A DNA stretch of 64,000 nucleotides, taken from Trichobilharzia regenti (Eukaryota > Platyhelminthes > Trematoda > Strigeidida > Schistosomatidae). This document shows, piece after piece, positions 1 through 10,159 of the stretch. How positions within the stretch are numbered: the stretch's first letter is position 1; every line of letters begins with the position of its first letter. Under the pieces are notes generated by a model. It saw only the letters and a program-made list of their open reading frames with translations, ran no database searches and was not told the origin of the DNA. The stretch is from positions 19,176,186 through 19,240,185 of the forward strand of contig OX235266.1 in the NCBI GenBank assembly GCA_944472135.2, given 5' to 3'. The position numbers and the translations under genes are program-made.

Positions 1-587
1 ATTGTCATCCTCTTACTAACCATTTTCCAAGGTTTGAAAGAGTTCTGTTAATGTAGTCAATGGAGTGAACGATTTAAACAAATCACTCCAATATCCAATA
101 TCGTTTTTACGAGCTAGTATAAACCAATTTGATTTCTTTGTGCTCGCTTCTTGATTGTAAGATATAGGTTCCTGATCTTCGGTAGACTTCTGCGTAGCTT
201 GTCCCACTCGACTGGTTGACTCCAAAGGGAGTAGTGCTGGGATTAATTATATGTGGCTTGTAGTATGAGGTGTGTTAAGACTGTTACTACTGTGATTGGA
301 GTTGATCCTTTCGCCAGTTAGTCCTCCGGTATCGTCGACAAGAGAAAAGAGATAGTAATAATAATAATAGATATGATTAGTGAAGTTACTCAGGCTGAGA
401 CAGAAACGGAAATGGGAAAGCGTAACAACAGTCAGCTGATTAAGTTTGAAGAATAACATATACATATCGGTAATAATAGTAATAGTAATTATAATATTAA
501 TAAGTTTTCAGGAGAGTAAGGCGGGAGAGAATGCAAAGAAGTAAAACGGCGACTTTAATTGTCTACCTCTGAATGGCGCATGCGATT
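1..587 (-). other. 3' UTR of CR1-like LINE copy 1
   Basis: This stretch follows the C-terminal stop of the LINE on the minus strand. Its reverse complement aligns with 23170-23530, the 3' part of the second CR1-like copy: both share the segment around the ACACGCCGCATT/ACACACCTCATA block, the AATTAATCCCAGCACT block and the AAATCAAATTGG block. The short reading frames in it (16-225 and 247-465) are not conserved as proteins in the second copy and are therefore not called as genes. A TAATAATAG-like microsatellite lies near 355-370 and 470-500. Confidence 0.75.
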
Positions 588-866
588 TTAAGGGGATAGG
601 CCGTTTGAATGCAGTCCTTGTATCGCTGCATGGTTGTCCAGCCTTTGCTTAAAGGCCTCCAAAGACGGTGCCATAGCTACATTCGCCGGTAAGGAATTCC
701 AGGGACGGCAAACCCTCAGTGAAAAGAAGTGGGAGCGCACCCAGGTCCTTGCCCTCTGGTGAGCTATCCTTCTGGGATTTCCACGTGGGTGCCTATACCT
801 ACTCAATGACAGAACACCTTCGTTTGGGTGATTCTGGTCATTTGTTATTTTGTAGGCAGTAATCAA
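588..866 (-). pseudogene. CR1-like LINE ORF2, C-terminal end
   Basis: The 92-residue frame encodes the end of the LINE protein. The order LITAYKI..., then a HFFSLRVCRPWNSLP block, then a final helix with ...LEAFKQRLD is the usual C-terminus of CR1-like ORF2 proteins. It starts in a different frame from the upstream segment (863-1237), so a frameshift near 863 separates them. The second copy in this window carries the matching start of the block at about 23125-23180. It ends in SP plus a stop just before the 3' UTR. Confidence 0.8.
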
Positions 867-1489
867 ATCCCCCTAAGCTGACGGTAGCTAAGTGTGAACA
901 GGCCTAATTTCTTCAGCCTTTCATCATATGGTTTGTTTCGGAGACCAACCACTTCTTTCGTTTCCCGTCGTTGGACTCTTTCCAAGAGGTTGGCGTCTCT
1001 TCTAAGCATTGGGGAAGCAATAATATCACGCACCTCAAGGTGTGATCTGACATATGTTTTGTATAACCTTAGAAAGAGCTCAGGAGCGAGTGCACCCAAC
1101 CGTCTATGTGTAAAGTGTATGACCGCGTATGCCCTCGACACATCCCCCTTGTAATTTACGCTTGTGTCCACTTTTTCCGTTAGAACTAGACCTAAGTCAC
1201 GTTCCGACGTTGTGCAGGACAAGCTTTCATTGCACACGGTGTAACTTGCATTCTACAGTCTACAGGTGCGCAACTTCACTACTTTGCACTTTTTCAAGTT
1301 GGAAGTCATGCCACTGGCCAACGCCCAGTCTTCCAGAAGGTTTAGATCTTCCTGCAGCCAATCTGAGTCCTCCGGACACCTTATCGCCCTCCATATCTTT
1401 ACGTCGTCAGTGTATAGGAGAGTCGGGCATGGTAGATCATTGATATAAATCAAAAACATCAATGGCCCTAGGATAGAACCCTGTGACAC
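863..1489 (-). pseudogene. CR1-like LINE reverse transcriptase, palm and thumb
   Basis: One reading frame, broken by a single TAG at 1253-1255, carries reverse transcriptase motif B (QGSILGPLMFLIYINDLP) and motif C. Motif C reads YTDD where CR1-like enzymes usually have YADD or FADD, so the residue before the catalytic aspartates has changed. Downstream lie the thumb and the region RDLGLVLTEKVDTS..., followed by LGALAPELFLRLYKTYVR, both matched by the second copy around 6810-6890. The frame is the same as that of the upstream fingers segment (1508-1975), so only stops, not frameshifts, break the enzyme here. Confidence 0.85.
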
Positions 1490-1507
1490 TCCTGATGACG
1501 AGCTGTG

Positions 1508-2166
1508 TCAAGATGATGGGGCTCGATTGACCTCAGTGCAAAATTGCCTGTCAGCTAGGTAGTCGTTTAACCATGACAGAGGTGGCTCACCTATACCTGC
1601 CTGGCTTATTTCGCGTAGGAGAAGGTCATGGTGAACAGTGTCAAATGCCTTCTCAAAGTCTAGGAAGACCACATGGGCTGGTACATTCATATCCCAGCAT
1701 GATGCCCAATCGTCCCAAGCTGATAGTAGGTTACTAACGCAGGATCTGCCTTTCCTGAAACCATGTTGGGCTTCATGGAGTATATTAGACCTATCGAAAT
1801 ATTCCCCGATGTGATCGTCAATAATACTTTCCAGTACTTCTGACATCACTGGGAGTAGAGCTACTGGTCTATAACTTGTGGCGTTTTGCCTGTCCCCACC
1901 TTTGAAGATTGGAGAAAGGATGGCTCTTTTCCACTCCCTTGGCAGTTTCCCCGAATCCATTGAGTGTTTGAACAAGTCGCACAGGGGTCTACAGAGAGCT
2001 TCGGCACACTGTTTCAGAAGAGATGGCCTGATTTCGTCACAACCTGGGGACTTCCCAGGTGTGAGTCGCTGTAGCTAGTCATAGCTTTATTTGGGGAGTA
2101 GCCAATAGGTCTTCCTCCAGTGAAATAGTGGTACCACCATCTTGATCCGTAACTGTGATATCCACA
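1508..2166 (-). pseudogene. CR1-like LINE reverse transcriptase, fingers and motif A
   Basis: Residues read GKLPREWKRAILSPIFKGGD, SYRPVALLPVMSEVLESII, HGFRKGRSC and VVFLDFEKAFDTVHHDLL, the standard reverse transcriptase motifs 0 to A, with the first catalytic aspartate in FLDFEKAFD. The frame closes at TGA 1508-1510 and continues in the same frame into the palm. Upstream of 1975 the frame is more damaged up to the solo LTR; beyond the LTR (2551-2853) the endonuclease-to-RT linker resumes, with a WRLSKSQ block and the LYRFMSERK block. Confidence 0.85.
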
Positions 2167-2171
2167 CTGCT

Positions 2172-2545
2172 TGTCAGCCACGTCTCGTGAACCGTCAATG
2201 CCCAGCTCTTGCTATGCTGGGACTCACGCTGTTCCTTGAAGTTTCTCAGAAACGCTTAGTAATAACGGACGCAAAAACCAAAACACCGATTGGCCACTCG
2301 AGAATTCTTTATTGTAACACCAACAAATAGCCAACTTTAAAATTAAGCTTTAAAACTGAGGTCTATGAACAAATATTACGGTAATAAATCACAATATTAT
2401 TTCTGACAGTTTTGGGCCTGACTTCTTTCTGAACAGCGACCGATGAGACGATGACTGGTGTATCGATGTCTCCGCGAAAATATAGGGAAGTTGGGTTTGA
2501 GCAAACAACCATGAATTGATCGTTTAATCTTCAACTACACTGACA
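2172..2545 (-). mobile_element. solo LTR of the BEL/Pao family found in the nest
   Basis: This 374-bp block begins TGTCA and ends TGACA and is flanked by the perfect 5-bp direct repeat CTGCT (2167-2171 and 2546-2550). It aligns over its length with the LTRs of elements B and D and with the solo LTR at 4875-5190. No internal sequence is present, so it is a solo LTR left by recombination between two LTRs. It splits the LINE linker. Its right third (about 2420-2536) is almost identical to the left LTR of element B (8230-8350). Confidence 0.9.
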
Positions 2546-2853
2546 CTGCTGTGTAGCTGTTTGGCGAAGACTGAACTGAATGATTCAGCCATCCCCAGAC
2601 TAGTGAGATATTGACCGTTTGGGCCTACTAAGGTGCATGCCCCCTGGATTGTTGGTTTTCTTTCCGACATGAATCGGTACAAGTTTTTGGGGTTTGCTAG
2701 GAGTTTTTTAGCAAGGTTAGCCTGGAATGACCTCCTCTCCCCCCTGACTCTCGCATTGCACCGGTTCTTGAGTTCGAGGTATGCATCGTGGTCAGTCTGA
2801 CTCTTAGATAAGCGCCACGTAAACCAAGCCTTCCGCTTTGCTTAGAGAATACG

Positions 2854-3396
2854 TCACGTGCCTCCCTTCAACCATGGCGTCTTTACTTTGAGCTGTGTTA
2901 TGACTAAAGGGACGGTATCCGAGATCGCTATATGAATAATCTCTTTTACCACTTCCCAGTGTTCATCCACAGATAGGTCGTCCCATGCTAAGGGCCAGTC
3001 TGCGTCGGACAAGAGCCTCCAAATTTCAGCATAGTCAGCCTTGCTGTAGCACAGACATGGTCGCGTAACATCCCACTGCAAACGCTCGCGGAGAACAAGA
3101 TCGAAACCTATGACTGCATGCTCACTACTTCCTAGAGAATTCATGATCTGGACCTTTTCGACGAGTAGTTGGTGACTATTTAGAATGTAGTCTAGTTTTG
3201 ATGACTTCCCACTAGGGCCCCTCACCGTTTTGCTTTCAATGTTCAGTTTATTCAGATGTCCTGGTTGAGACACACAGTGAACGACTAGATTTTGAAGGAC
3301 AAGAGGGCAGCACTTTCGCAGTGTTGTAATTGTGCATTTCCATTCTCTCTTCACATTCTCGCCAATAAATACAGCGTTAAGTATTTTGTTCTCCAT
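2854..3396 (-). pseudogene. CR1-like LINE APE-type endonuclease, C-terminal half
   Basis: The 180-residue frame contains SSKLDYILNSHQLLVEKVQI followed by LGSSEHAVIGFDL. The S-E-H block corresponds to the SDH motif that closes APE-type endonucleases of LINEs (Asp to Glu here), and the preceding LDYIL strand is typical. The N-terminal half with the GDFN motif is not recognisable upstream; the second copy carries that part at 5430-5830. Downstream the protein leads through FTWRL into the linker, as expected for ORF2. Confidence 0.75.
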
Positions 3397-3420
3397 TTTC
3401 TAGTTGCAGTGGTGGCAAGA

Positions 3421-4874
3421 ACATTCTTGCTACCATCTCAGGTAGGCCAGGCCTAAAGTAAGCGGGTAGTATGGCCAAGGCTCAGGTCCGGCTGGATAGA
3501 TGGCCACATGGCCAACATGAGCGTTATTTCTAGTTGAGGGCAACAGGAAGCTATTTCCAGGTTTCTCTAGGACCCTAACTAATCTGCTTCCACGTCCGTC
3601 AACTTCGGGATTACATACTTTACTTTAGTGATTACGAGCCGCACTCGTCCCAACGCGAACTTTTCCCTGTATACTGTGTTCGTTCTCTACACCCCTCGTT
3701 TTTATCTCTAGACCGGTTGCCTATTCGTCTCACCTGGTAGCATTTCTAAGTTTCCGAAATTCATATATTGGGCTTTTCCGGTTGTCCTAGTAGTGCACCT
3801 CTTTTTGAGGCATTGGAGACTCTGACTGCACGAAGGAGACGGCAGCTGCCCTTTTCTTCCAGTCTGGCAGTATTTTGATAGTCTACTAAGAGCCTTTTGA
3901 GTAATTTCGCAGGCCATGGAAGCAAGCTAACTCAGCTCAGGCCTGCATGCCCACGCCGCTCACACACGCCTACTATTTTGAAGGAGATCTGGTTATTGTT
4001 TAGAATTGAAGACAATGACACAAACTCAGACAGGATAACATTGTATGACCAGTAAGGGATGGAAAGTGAAAGAGTTGCAGTTACATAAACAGCTTACAAG
4101 TGACCGTACTCCATTAGTCTGGTGTCATGAGACGGTAAATAGCACCGGTTTCCTGGTAGGCATAGAACACCGACCATTCACACACGAGTTAGAGCACAAG
4201 TAACAAGCGGCAAAGGCAGTTCGAATGGTTTTGACCATGGAACTCGTAGAGGTCATTATAACCTGTGACTTCAAGTCGCTTAGTACTGGTATAAAGCACA
4301 TTATCCAGCGATGCTTCTTGTTGAGGGCTGCTGGATGTCATTACGATTGCTGGTCTGAGTGTGACGACTGAAGGTTGTGCACACTGAATCGAGTACAGAA
4401 AGCTTCCTACGCTAGACTGTCTTCTCTCGAGTGACTGTTTGTCTACGGATAACCTACAGACAGAGCCACAGAAAGACGGCAAAAGTGCTTAAACTAGTCA
4501 TTCATTAATGGCGGGCGAATGCAGCGAGTAGGTGAAGAGAGTCATCAGACAAAGTAGTATCTGTGACCACTCTTTCCGGCGAAAGAATGAACCAGAATGA
4601 AATGCAGCTCCGAGTATTTTCTTAAAACTTAAAGATCGGTAACAGCCTGCGCGAATCTTATCATATCTTAGTAAGGTTCTGTTATATGATACCAATAAGT
4701 CTGTCCGGAATGTTGGAACGAAAGCATTTTAGTTCATGAGTTGTTGTAAAAGTCTTCAACCCCGGGTTTTACGGAACCCTGCTGTTGAAAATCTCCAGAG
4801 TGTGATCAGGCAAAATATCACTACCCGAAGCTACAATGACACTTCAGCTATGCAGCACTGGGAAAGACAGAGAC
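3421..4874. other. no recognisable feature
   Basis: Between the first LINE copy and the second solo LTR nothing convincing is seen. On the minus strand 3400-3600 may be upstream sequence of the LINE (a frame with ...GNSFLLPSTRNN...), but no endonuclease motif supports it. The frames at 3708-3917, 4189-4482 and 4498-4695 have no recognisable domain and no second copy in the window. Confidence 0.5.
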
Positions 4875-5190
4875 TGTCAACTAGGTCTCATAAACTGTCA
4901 ATGTCCAGCTCTTACTACGCTGGACCTCACGCGGTCACCCGAATACTTACAGAAACACTTTGTATTAACCAACGCGAAAACCAGAACACTGATTGACGAC
5001 TCAAGAACCCTTTATTCTTACGCCAATATGTAACCAACAATTTGATTATTATACACAAGGTTTCTGATAGTTTTTTTTTATCTTCCCTGAACAGCGAACG
5101 ATGAGAAGATGACTCCCGCAAAAAATATGGAGGAGTTGGGTTTGAGCAAAAAATCATGAATTGATCGTTCAATCTTCCACCACACTGACA
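4875..5190 (-). mobile_element. solo LTR of the BEL/Pao family (diverged)
   Basis: This is a 316-bp relative of the LTRs at 7998-8358 and 18629-18988, beginning TGTCAACTAGGTCTC and ending CACACTGACA. The flanking 5-mers (GAGAC left, GTCAC right) match at only three positions, so the target duplication is decayed or absent. No internal region follows. It lies close to the decayed 5' part of the second LINE copy. Confidence 0.75.
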
Positions 5191-5429
5191 GTCACTGTCA
5201 CCCAAGTGTCCTACCGTAATCCAAAGGAAAAAACGACGACAGGCTATTTCCACCAGAATCGGCCAACTAGTTCCACTATTAAATCTTCTATCTGCAGACA
5301 ACGTAGCGTCAGCTGCCCCACAACACACTAGGGTGTTGAGACTTACTGTAAGCTGCCTGTATAACATTGTGAGAGGGTTGAGAGTAAAAGCAGGTTAACT
5401 CAGAAAGGTCCAGGCACACCTACGCCTTG

Positions 5430-5830
5430 AAATAATAGTCCAGACTGAAATCTGGCTAACCTCTACTATCACCGACAACAAAATCAGTATAAGTGATATG
5501 GTCCTGGTCAGGGGAGATGGGGATAACAAGGAGGGGAGAGTTGTCATGTACTTTGACAAATAACTTAAAAGCGTACGTGCAATGGACCCACAACTTACTC
5601 ATTTCCCAAACTCTATGTGGTGTCATTTCACCGAAGGTCACACCAAGAATTTACTGGGTGGGATCTGCCGGCCGCCCGCCTGCGGGGCGGAGCGTTACCA
5701 GCTACTCCTCAGCACCATCGCATGCATACGAGACATGGACCACGACCAAATCACTATAGCTGGAGATTCCAATGCGCCATCACTGAACCTTGGCTCGGGG
5801 TACGGCGCACTACTACTTCACTGAAGGAAA
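5430..5830 (+). pseudogene. CR1-like LINE APE-type endonuclease, N-terminal half
   Basis: In shifting frames one reads an EIWLTSTITDNKISISD block, then VMYFD, a CRPPACGAERYQLLLSTI block and DQITIAGDSNAPSLN. The last corresponds to the GDFNAP catalytic block of APE-type LINE endonucleases, with Phe replaced by Ser. Order and spacing match LINE endonucleases; stops and at least two frameshifts exclude function. The C-terminal endonuclease half found in copy 1 is missing here. Confidence 0.75.
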
Positions 5831-5904
5831 ACCTGGTAGCTGCTCTTCAAATAAACCCGGCAATAGTTCTGGGGAAGCAAAAGAGACCCACATCTGGGAA
5901 GTCC

Positions 5905-6890
5905 TCAGGTTGAGACGACATCGAGCCATCTTTTCTGAAACAGTGTATCGAAGCCGTTATGCGACTTGTTTCGGCACTCGATGGATCTGGGGAAACTACC
6001 AAGAAAGTGGGAAAGAGCCACCCTTTCTCCCGTTTTCAGAGGTAGGGATACGCCAAACGCCACCACATATAGACCAGAAGTGCTAATTACAAAGTTGTCA
6101 AAAGTATTAGAAAGTATAAACAGGGAGCAGCTCGAAGAGAACAATGGTCTCCATGAAGCACAGCATGGTTTCAGGGAAGGAAGATCCTGTACAACAGACT
6201 TCTTTATTGGCTTGGAACGATTTGACACCATAGTGGGATATGAATATTCCGGTCCATGCGATCTTTCCAGACTTTGAGCAGTCATTTGACACAGTTCATC
6301 ATGATCTTCTCCTGCACAAAATAAGTCGGGCAGGTATAGGTTAGTCGCTGCTTTCATGGTTGAAAAACTACCTAGGTGAAAGGAAATTCTCTACCAAGAT
6401 GAGTGAACTCCGATCATTCTGACACAGCTCGCCATCAGGTTTGTCACAGGGCTGTATCCCAGGCCCACTGACGATTTTGATTTTACCAATGTCCTACCAT
6501 GCCGTCTAAGCTGCCCGATGTAGACAGAAATAAAGTGTTTGGAAGACTTAGACAGGCTGAAGGCACACCTGAAGCTTCTACAAGACTGTAAGGTGGACAC
6601 TGGTATGACTTTCAACCTGAAAAAATGTGAAGTACGAAAATTATGCACCTTTAGACTGCAGAATGTAAGTTACACCCTGTGCAACTAAAGCCTGTCCTGC
6701 ACAACGTCGGATCGTGACTTAGGTCTAGTTCCAGATGAAAAAAATGGATACAAGTGTAAATGTTACAGGAGGTGTAGCAAGGGTATATGCAATTATGCAC
6801 TTCCGATATATACAGCTAGGTGCACTCACTCCTGAGCTCTTTCCAAGGTAGTTCAAAACACGTCAGGCCAGGCCTTGAAGTGAACAGTAT
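5905..6890 (+). pseudogene. CR1-like LINE reverse transcriptase, heavily decayed
   Basis: The best frame (5966-6277) reads LGKLPRKWERATLSPVFRGRD, ESINREQLEENNGLHEAQHGFREGRSC, close to copy 1. Motif A is still visible in another frame just after 6270 (QSFDTVHHDLLLHKI). Motif B has become LSQGCIPGPL, and motif C (YADD) is gone from the segment near 6490. The C-terminal LGALTPELF block is at 6810-6840. The gene is cut by element A at about 6895. Confidence 0.8.
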
Positions 6891-6900
6891 CACCGCCCCT

Positions 6901-7190
6901 ACACAACCAACTGTAAACATGCCTTTTAATCTAATTTTTATGCTTGTATTATATGTGTACACAGACCGATTTTATATGTACTTCGCAAACATTTGTCAAT
7001 TTACCGTTGAATATTACCTTGACACAATTTCGAAATTGGACTACTGCTATAATACACGATCGTACTCTTCGCAAGTGCCTTTTGGTTTTACGTTGTGGGC
7101 GTCGAGTAGCCACAACGTCTAGGTACATTAATAAAAGCGAAAAAGTACTAGAATATACGTGTAAGCCAGTTTAGTCAAATAACGCACGCA
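6901..7190 (+). repeat. 5' LTR of gypsy element A
   Basis: From 6911 to 7190 this aligns without gaps to 22711-22990 with only four substitutions in 280 positions. The start is uncertain: the 3' copy begins TGTAGTACCCC at 22692, whereas the bases just before 6911 here match poorly. An AATAAAAG signal near 7130 is a plausible polyadenylation site. The open frames 6944-7174 and 22744-22974 are the same LTR sequence and are not genes. Confidence 0.85.
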
Positions 7191-7194
7191 ACAA

Positions 7195-7255
7195 ATTGGC
7201 GAGCCCGACGATAATTTGTTGACCCCGACGGCAACTTGTTCACCCCGACGCATCA
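7195..7255 (+). promoter_or_regulatory. primer-binding-site region of element A, motif repeated three times
   Basis: Just inside the 5' LTR lies TGGCGAGCCCGACG, followed at about 20-base intervals by TTGACCCCGACGG and TTCACCCCGACGC. The first is in the position expected for the tRNA primer-binding site; CsRn1-type elements are known to use a tRNA-Trp-like site of the form TGGTGACCCCGACG. The two extra copies look like a short tandem amplification of the same core. Which copy was used cannot be told from sequence. Confidence 0.55.
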
Positions 7256-7471
7256 ATACACTTGCTGCATTATTTAAACTCTAACTTTATCCGATCTATA
7301 CATATACATTTTGTAGACATTTCGAAATCATCCTTGTGCTTTCCCATCACACAACTTGCAGTAATCTGTGGTAAGCATCTGCATTGCATGTTTTTCTGTT
7401 TTGCCATATTCTTAGTGTGCATAATGTTTGCTAATTTGTTACTCTCGAACCATGTTTCTACGAATTGTAAC

Positions 7472-7997
7472 ATGTCTTCCAATACCTTTAGTAACTTAGA
7501 GCTGGGATCTGTTAGTACTATTTCTCTTACTGTACCAGTTTTTAAGCTCAGAGACCCCCATCTTTGATTTGCACGACTGGAACATTATTTCACTGCCAAT
7601 AAGCTCACATGACAGACGGCTAAATTCGGGATTTTGAGTACAGTACTACCAGACGAAGTCGCCGAGCAGGTACGAAAATACATAGTTCAACCCAGCGCAG
7701 AAGCGCCTTACGATAAGTGAAATTTAGGAGTACTTCGATGCACTTCGCTTTCGGGTAGGCAAGCCATCGATCGTTTGTTAACCAATGTAGAGCTAGGTGA
7801 TAAAACCCCATGGAAACTCGTGAGGCACATGGAAAGCCCAGTAGCAGGAAAAGAAATCGATATACGTCTCTTTCAACAAATCTGGCTGTGACGACTTCCT
7901 GCAAATATTCAGCAAGTTCTTGCTTTCGAAGACGACGACACTGACATAGGAAAACTCGCCAAAATCGTGGATCGCATGCATGGGAAGTCAACACCTC
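7472..7997 (+). pseudogene. Gag of gypsy element A, N-terminal part
   Basis: The first ATG after the leader gives MSSNTFSNLELG..., and the frame continues through LRDPHL, stop, FARLEHYFTANKL, LPDEVAEQV, RQAIDRLLTNVELGDKTP, LVRHMESPVAGKEIDIRL and LPANIQQVLAFED. This is the capsid-type Gag of CsRn1-like gypsy elements, which packages element RNA in cytoplasmic particles. At least four stops interrupt it. The gene is cut at 7997 by element B and resumes at 18994. Confidence 0.8.
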
Positions 7998-8358
7998 TGT
8001 CAATTACGCCTCAAAAACAGTTAATGTTCAGCTCTTGCATCGCTCGGCCTGACGCTGTTCCTCGAAGACTTTCAGAAACGCCTAGTATTAACCAACGCGG
8101 AAACCAAAAACCTGATTGGCAACTCACGAGTTCTTTATTCAAACGCCAACATATAACCAGTATTACAGACTAAGGTCTAAGAACAAATATTACAACAATA
8201 AATCACAATATTAATTCCGACAGTTTTGGCCTGACTTCTTTCTGAACAGCGACCGATGAGACGATGACTGGTGTATCGATGTCTCCGCGAAAATATAGGG
8301 AAGTTGGGTTTGAGCAAACAACCATGAATTGATCGTTTAATCTTCAACTACGTCGACA
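7998..8358 (-). repeat. 3' LTR of BEL element B
   Basis: A 361-bp block from TGTCAATTACG to GTCGACA. It is the 3' LTR because B runs right to left. Its second half is nearly identical to the solo LTR at 2172-2545 but clearly different from B's own other LTR at 18629-18988. Inside it the element has a purine-rich tract next to a short palindrome (8359-8395, read on the minus strand). Confidence 0.9.
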
Positions 8359-8394
8359 CTCCCCGGCAAAAAAGGGATCCATCCCTCTTTTCCA

Positions 8395-8619
8395 TCACAA
8401 CCAATACACGTTGACTTGGATGCCATTGAGAGAACCTGGGTCATACGGACAGAGCTGAAACGGAAAACAAACAGAAAAGCCAACACACCACAAGCATACC
8501 CACAACACAATCTCACATATCGATGACGACCTGCGCCTCCAGATAAAGGTATCCTCTTGCCATCTTGCAACACAATCGCCACTTACTAGAATGACTCTTG
8601 CAGAATTCAACGTGACCAT
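8395..8619 (-). CDS. 74-residue hydrophobic ORF in BEL element B 3' region
   Basis: An ATG-initiated 74-residue frame with a hydrophobic core (about residues 36-58, ICEIVLWVCLWCVGFSVC). The homologous place in element D (14764-14988) has an ATG-initiated frame of exactly the same length and about 85 percent residue identity. No family is recognised. The two copies are related by descent, so conservation may be passive, and the frame overlaps the start of the purine tract region. It may be a small membrane protein or nothing. Confidence 0.25.
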   Translation of the reverse strand: MVTLNSARVILVSGDCVARWQEDTFIWRRRSSSICEIVLWVCLWCVGFSVCFPFQLCPYDPGSLNGIQVNVYWL

Positions 8620-9244
8620 AGCAGCACCTCATGATACTCTACGCACATCCTCTTATTTATTCACTACCAATTATCACTGAAATCGCTTGTCACTCATTCT
8701 GCCTCAGTTCTAGTAGCGGTGACGTATGCGAGCCTCAGTCGTTTACACTCCCGCTCCCCGGCGTGTCGGACCGCACCTAACAATTATCTCAGTATGCATT
8801 TCATTCTCAGCACTAGCCTTTCCGGCGTATACGACCCATCTGCTGTCTCTAACATCAATCAATTCATTCACGGATGTGGGGGACTCGAAACAACTTCAGA
8901 AGTAAGCACGACGAAAAATTTAACAAAATCGTGCGATAGGAAGAGGATACGAAAACAACAAGTAAACACAGTGAATCCAAAAACACCAATTGATATGACA
9001 CACCACACGTATATACAAACAGTACAAATAACCTAGCCGATCGTGTCTCGATGTAATTCCTTCGAAGAATTGTAGGACTTACAACAGTACGCCTACAATC
9101 CTTCTCAGGTTGACGCCTTTAAGTTTGAAAATCGTCGCAGAGTTCATTTGTTGACCTTCTTCTATCATCTATATCCTCAACTTTGAGTGGTAACACGCTC
9201 ATGTCATTGTATCGTAGAATATAGATGACTAACAAACATACGAC
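8620..9244 (-). other. 3' noncoding region of BEL element B with one hairpin repeat
   Basis: This stretch follows the Gag extension and aligns with 13880-14760 of element D, but contains a single hairpin repeat unit (9057-9114) where D has three. An antisense frame (8719-9036, plus strand) is also open in D (14389-14778, minus strand) and about 70 percent alike; no protein family is recognised. Confidence 0.6.
9057..9114 (-). repeat. single copy of the BEL hairpin repeat
   Basis: Read on the minus strand this is TCAACCTGAGAAGGATTGT followed by AGGCGTACTGTTGTAAG and TCCTACAATTCTTCGAAGG. TTGTAGG pairs with CCTACAA and GAGAAGG pairs imperfectly with TTCTTC, giving a stem-loop of about 50 nt. 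The same unit occurs three times in element D at 13883, 14077 and 14269. Confidence 0.7.
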
Positions 9245-10156
9245 CTATCTGACCAACCAAGTTAGGGGACAGAGTAATTTACACCAAAGATAATAACATT
9301 CAGAAAATAACTTGAAACTAGCAATGCTTTTATTCGTGCAAGTCAGTGTAACAATTACCCTCTCGTACACAGTTGATTTATCCTCATTAAACCGATCATT
9401 GAATTTCGTCTTTTCAAACGGGCTGATACTAGCATAGTCATAGCATAAGACACGTGAGTTTATGGGCATCCCTTTCATTGTGGATGACAACACCAACGAC
9501 GACTGATTGGTCCCAGTTGATGAACTTAGCGGTGCATCAAAAGCAGGTTTTGTTCGGTTTTCGGAAAGTTGTCTAACTACAGGATAACCACCGCTTCTGT
9601 CTTTTACTATAAGCTCCGGTTTAACACTGGCATCTGGGGATAGGTGGGCCACACACTGATCATTTACACTGACGGTCTCATGAGTAACCATGTCTTCTAC
9701 CACCGCATCTGCTCTTAATTCTACTTCACATTCAAATTGTACAGAACTTTTATGCAGCTCAATAATAGTTGTAGTGGACATTCCACTCATCTCATCGTGA
9801 TCAACCAAAGACAAAATTGCACTATCATGACCACTGTCACAAATATCCATTTTACCTCCATTTGTATGATCAACTTAATCGTTTGCAAACTCTTTATTAA
9901 CAGAAGTAGGCAATTTGGGTTCTTCCTCACAAATCCTTAAAGGTTTTATACCTTTACTCTGACTAGTAATACCTTGTAAACTTGTGGAGTCAAAACTGCA
10001 CTGCAAAACTGTAACTCTCTTCTCCTGCATAAACTGTGGTGTCGTCTGTGACACTCTATTCAAGAATGGCTTACCAGTTGTAACTACAGGCTTCTTGACC
10101 GCACCATTATCGTCAGAACTTGATTTCACATTTAGTTTATCACTAAACTTGGACAT
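9245..10156 (-). pseudogene. Gag extension of BEL element B (two frames)
   Basis: Frames 9875-10156 and 9245-9850 together correspond to the single 348-residue frame 12832-13878 of element D: SKFSDKLNVKS, GKPFLNRVSQ, ICEEEPKLPTSV, then SLVDHDEMS, ETVSVNDQCVAHLS, PINSRVLCYDYASIS and FSECYYLWCKLLCPLTWLVR. The sequence is Ser/Thr/Val rich and acidic, with no protease or RT motif. A stop at 9245 falls inside the hydrophobic C-terminal segment; VVCLLVIYIL continues in frame beyond it. Function is unknown; it follows the CCHC finger of Gag directly, so it is probably the Gag C-terminus. Confidence 0.6.
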
Positions 10157-10159
10157 TGA

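Larger units (their letters stand above)
1..3420 (-). mobile_element. CR1-like (SR1-type) non-LTR retrotransposon, copy 1, degenerate
   Basis: A LINE read right to left: an APE-type endonuclease, linker, reverse transcriptase, C-terminal region and 3' UTR occur in the correct order on the minus strand. The 3' UTR (1-587) runs off the left edge and is matched by a second copy at about 23170-23530, which proves it belongs to the element. The copy is dead: two in-frame stops (TGA at 1508, TAG at 1253), a frameshift near 863 and a solo BEL LTR inserted at 2172-2545. The CR1/SR1 assignment rests on motif spacing and the C-terminal region after the palm; a Jockey/Pearl-type label would be the alternative. 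The 5' end is not defined. Confidence 0.85.
5391..6890 (+). mobile_element. CR1-like LINE copy 2, 5' portion (outermost host of the nest)
   Basis: Endonuclease and reverse transcriptase remnants run left to right. The coding sequence stops at about 6895, where gypsy element A begins, and resumes after A at 22991 in the same element and orientation. The residues LEVNSITAP (6870-6899) correspond to LEVRDIIASP of copy 1, and the missing continuation LERV...FRNKLYDERL appears at 23010-23080. The copy has suffered an internal deletion between endonuclease and RT (about 5830-5890) and many frameshifts. Its 5' end is not defined. Confidence 0.85.

Noticed and set aside
4870..5195. Target duplication around the solo LTR at 4875-5190
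   Set aside because: Flanking 5-mers GAGAC and GTCAC differ at two positions; not counted as a duplication.
6944..7174. 76-residue frame, almost identical to 22744-22974
   Set aside because: Both lie in the two LTRs of gypsy A; the identity is that of the LTRs, not evidence for a gene.
7620..8003. 127-residue minus-strand frame
   Set aside because: Antisense of the gypsy A gag, which is recognisable on the plus strand.
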